This document shows positions 5,925-6,840 of a stretch of 6,840 bases of DNA, piece after piece (within the stretch, counting starts at the first letter, position 1; every line of letters starts with the position of its first letter). Position numbers and translations under genes: made by a program. The notes beneath the pieces are model-generated. The model worked only from the letters and a program-made list of their open reading frames with translations. It had not been told where the DNA came from and did not search any database. The stretch covers positions 1 to 6,840 of the forward strand of contig JAKIWU010000074.1 of the NCBI GenBank assembly GCA_022749905.1, given 5' to 3'. Source of the stretch: Thermoplasmata archaeon (GTDB lineage Archaea > Thermoplasmatota > Thermoplasmata > Lutacidiplasmatales > UBA184).

Positions 5925-6840
5925 CGAGGTCGAAACCGGCCAAGGCTCCCGCCCCCCGGCGTCGACCCTCGGAGTCCTCGGCGATGTCCGTTCTCACCAA
6001 CCCCGGGATGCCGATGGGTCCTCGTGGTCCAGCGCATCCCCCGATCGGGCTCGGACTGTGGGCGGTCGGACGATGGAAGGAGGAGGACGAAGCTCGGACG
6101 CAGGCGACGATGGTTCACGCCCTCGGGCTCGGGATCCGTTGGTTCGACACCGCCGAGGTGTATGGCACCGGCCGATCGGAGCGCCTCCTCGGGAACGTGC
6201 TTCGCTCGGTATCGCCCCGTCCGGAAGGGCTCCTCGTCGGGACCAAGGTCTCGTGGGATCACCTACGACCGGAGCAGGTTCGGGCCGCCCTCCTCGGGAG
6301 CCTCCGGCGGCTCGGTCTTCCGAGTGTCGGTCTCTACCTCGTCCACGCACCGGATCCCCACGTTCCGATCTCCGATACCATGCACGCGCTCGAGGCGCTT
6401 TGGAAGGAGGGCCGGATCGGCGCGATCGGGGTGAGCAACTTCTCGGTCGCCGAGCTCGAGGCCGCTCAGGCCTCGCTCGTCGAGGCTCGGATCGTCGTGA
6501 ACCAGGTTCGCTACAACCTCTTCGACCGCGAGGATGGGGACCCTGTCCTCGACTATTGCCGGAGCAAGGACATTGTCGTCGAGGCGTACACTCCGCTTCT
6601 GCGAGGGCTCCTCGCGGGGCGCTACCTCGACGGGATCAAGCCGCCGAGCGAGGTCCGGACCTACACGCACCGTCTGCTGGGGGACGAATCGCTCCCTGGG
6701 GTCATCGCGCGAGCGAAGCGCCTGCGAACTCTCGCAGCCTCAGCGAAGGTACCGATGGCGTCGCTCGCCCTGCACTGGCTTCGTCGGCGTGGCGCCGCCC
6801 CGCTGTTCGGGGCGAGCCGAACCGAGCAGGTCGACGAGGC
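5921..6840 (+). CDS. Aldo/keto reductase (3' end outside the window)
   Basis: This is an NAD(P)H-dependent oxidoreductase of the aldo/keto reductase superfamily, a cytosolic (beta/alpha)8 barrel that reduces carbonyls to alcohols; 306 residues are visible. The catalytic tetrad is complete: D76 and Y81 in FDTAEVYG, K109 in VGTKV, and H142 in YLVHAPDP. Further family motifs are GVSNFS (170-175), NQVRYNLFDRE (from N194), EAYTPLLRGLLAGRY (from E221) and FGASRTEQV (G297-R300). The last is a cofactor-binding region whose Ser/Arg would favour NADPH. The C-terminal helix is missing, so the gene is cut by the window edge. The ATG at 5921 overlaps the valS stop as ATGA. This start gives a 40-residue Pro/Arg/Lys-rich leader before the barrel (PPIGLGLWAVG from about 40). 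An internal ATG at 5984 with GGAG 9 nt upstream would give a more usual N-terminus. The specific substrate cannot be assigned. Confidence 0.92.
   Translation, partial: MTRSKPAKAPAPRRRPSESSAMSVLTNPGMPMGPRGPAHPPIGLGLWAVGRWKEEDEARTQATMVHALGLGIRWFDTAEVYGTGRSERLLGNVLRSVSPRPEGLLVGTKVSWDHLRPEQVRAALLGSLRRLGLPSVGLYLVHAPDPHVPISDTMHALEALWKEGRIGAIGVSNFSVAELEAAQASLVEARIVVNQVRYNLFDREDGDPVLDYCRSKDIVVEAYTPLLRGLLAGRYLDGIKPPSEVRTYTHRLLGDESLPGVIARAKRLRTLAASAKVPMASLALHWLRRRGAAPLFGASRTEQVDE
5971..5974 (+). promoter_or_regulatory. Possible Shine-Dalgarno site for a shorter aldo/keto reductase
   Basis: GGAG lies 9 nt before the in-frame ATG at 5984, while no comparable site precedes the ATG at 5921. If used, it would remove the 21-residue basic leader and leave 59 nt between valS and the reductase start. 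Confidence 0.3.

Overview
The window is GC-rich (roughly two thirds G+C by eye) and almost entirely coding. It most likely comes from a high-GC archaeon, perhaps of the Thermoplasmatota/Euryarchaeota type. Three observations support this: a TATA-like box placed so that the ABC ATPase mRNA would be leaderless; a small three-helix membrane protein resembling the archaeal DUF7521 family, next to a tandem winged-helix regulator; and a general lack of strong Shine-Dalgarno sites. No ribosomal or other clear phylogenetic marker is present, so the assignment is an inference. The valyl-tRNA synthetase looks bacterial in type, which either argues against an archaeal host or points to gene transfer.

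Layout. On the minus strand (732 down to the left edge) lie two genes in tandem: a 90-residue membrane protein, then, 16 nt later, a winged-helix DNA-binding protein that runs off the left edge. A short divergent promoter region (733-790) separates them from a plus-strand block that fills the rest of the window. This block encodes an ABC ATPase (791-1576), a large ABC-2-like membrane permease (1573-3252), valyl-tRNA synthetase (valS, 3252-5924) and an aldo/keto reductase (from 5921, cut by the right edge). Each junction in the block is an overlapping stop/start (TTGA, TGATG, ATGA), so the four genes are probably one translationally coupled operon.

How the parts may work together. The ATPase and permease form one putative exporter. 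The divergent regulator/membrane-protein pair is a candidate controller of the shared promoter. A single TATA-like element can be read in both directions, and an 8-bp inverted repeat brackets it at the two start sites. ValRS charges tRNA-Val, and the reductase is a generic NADPH-dependent carbonyl reductase. No clear biochemical link joins ValRS to the exporter. Simple operon packing is the default explanation, and a self-resistance cassette is a speculative alternative that a genome-wide check could settle.
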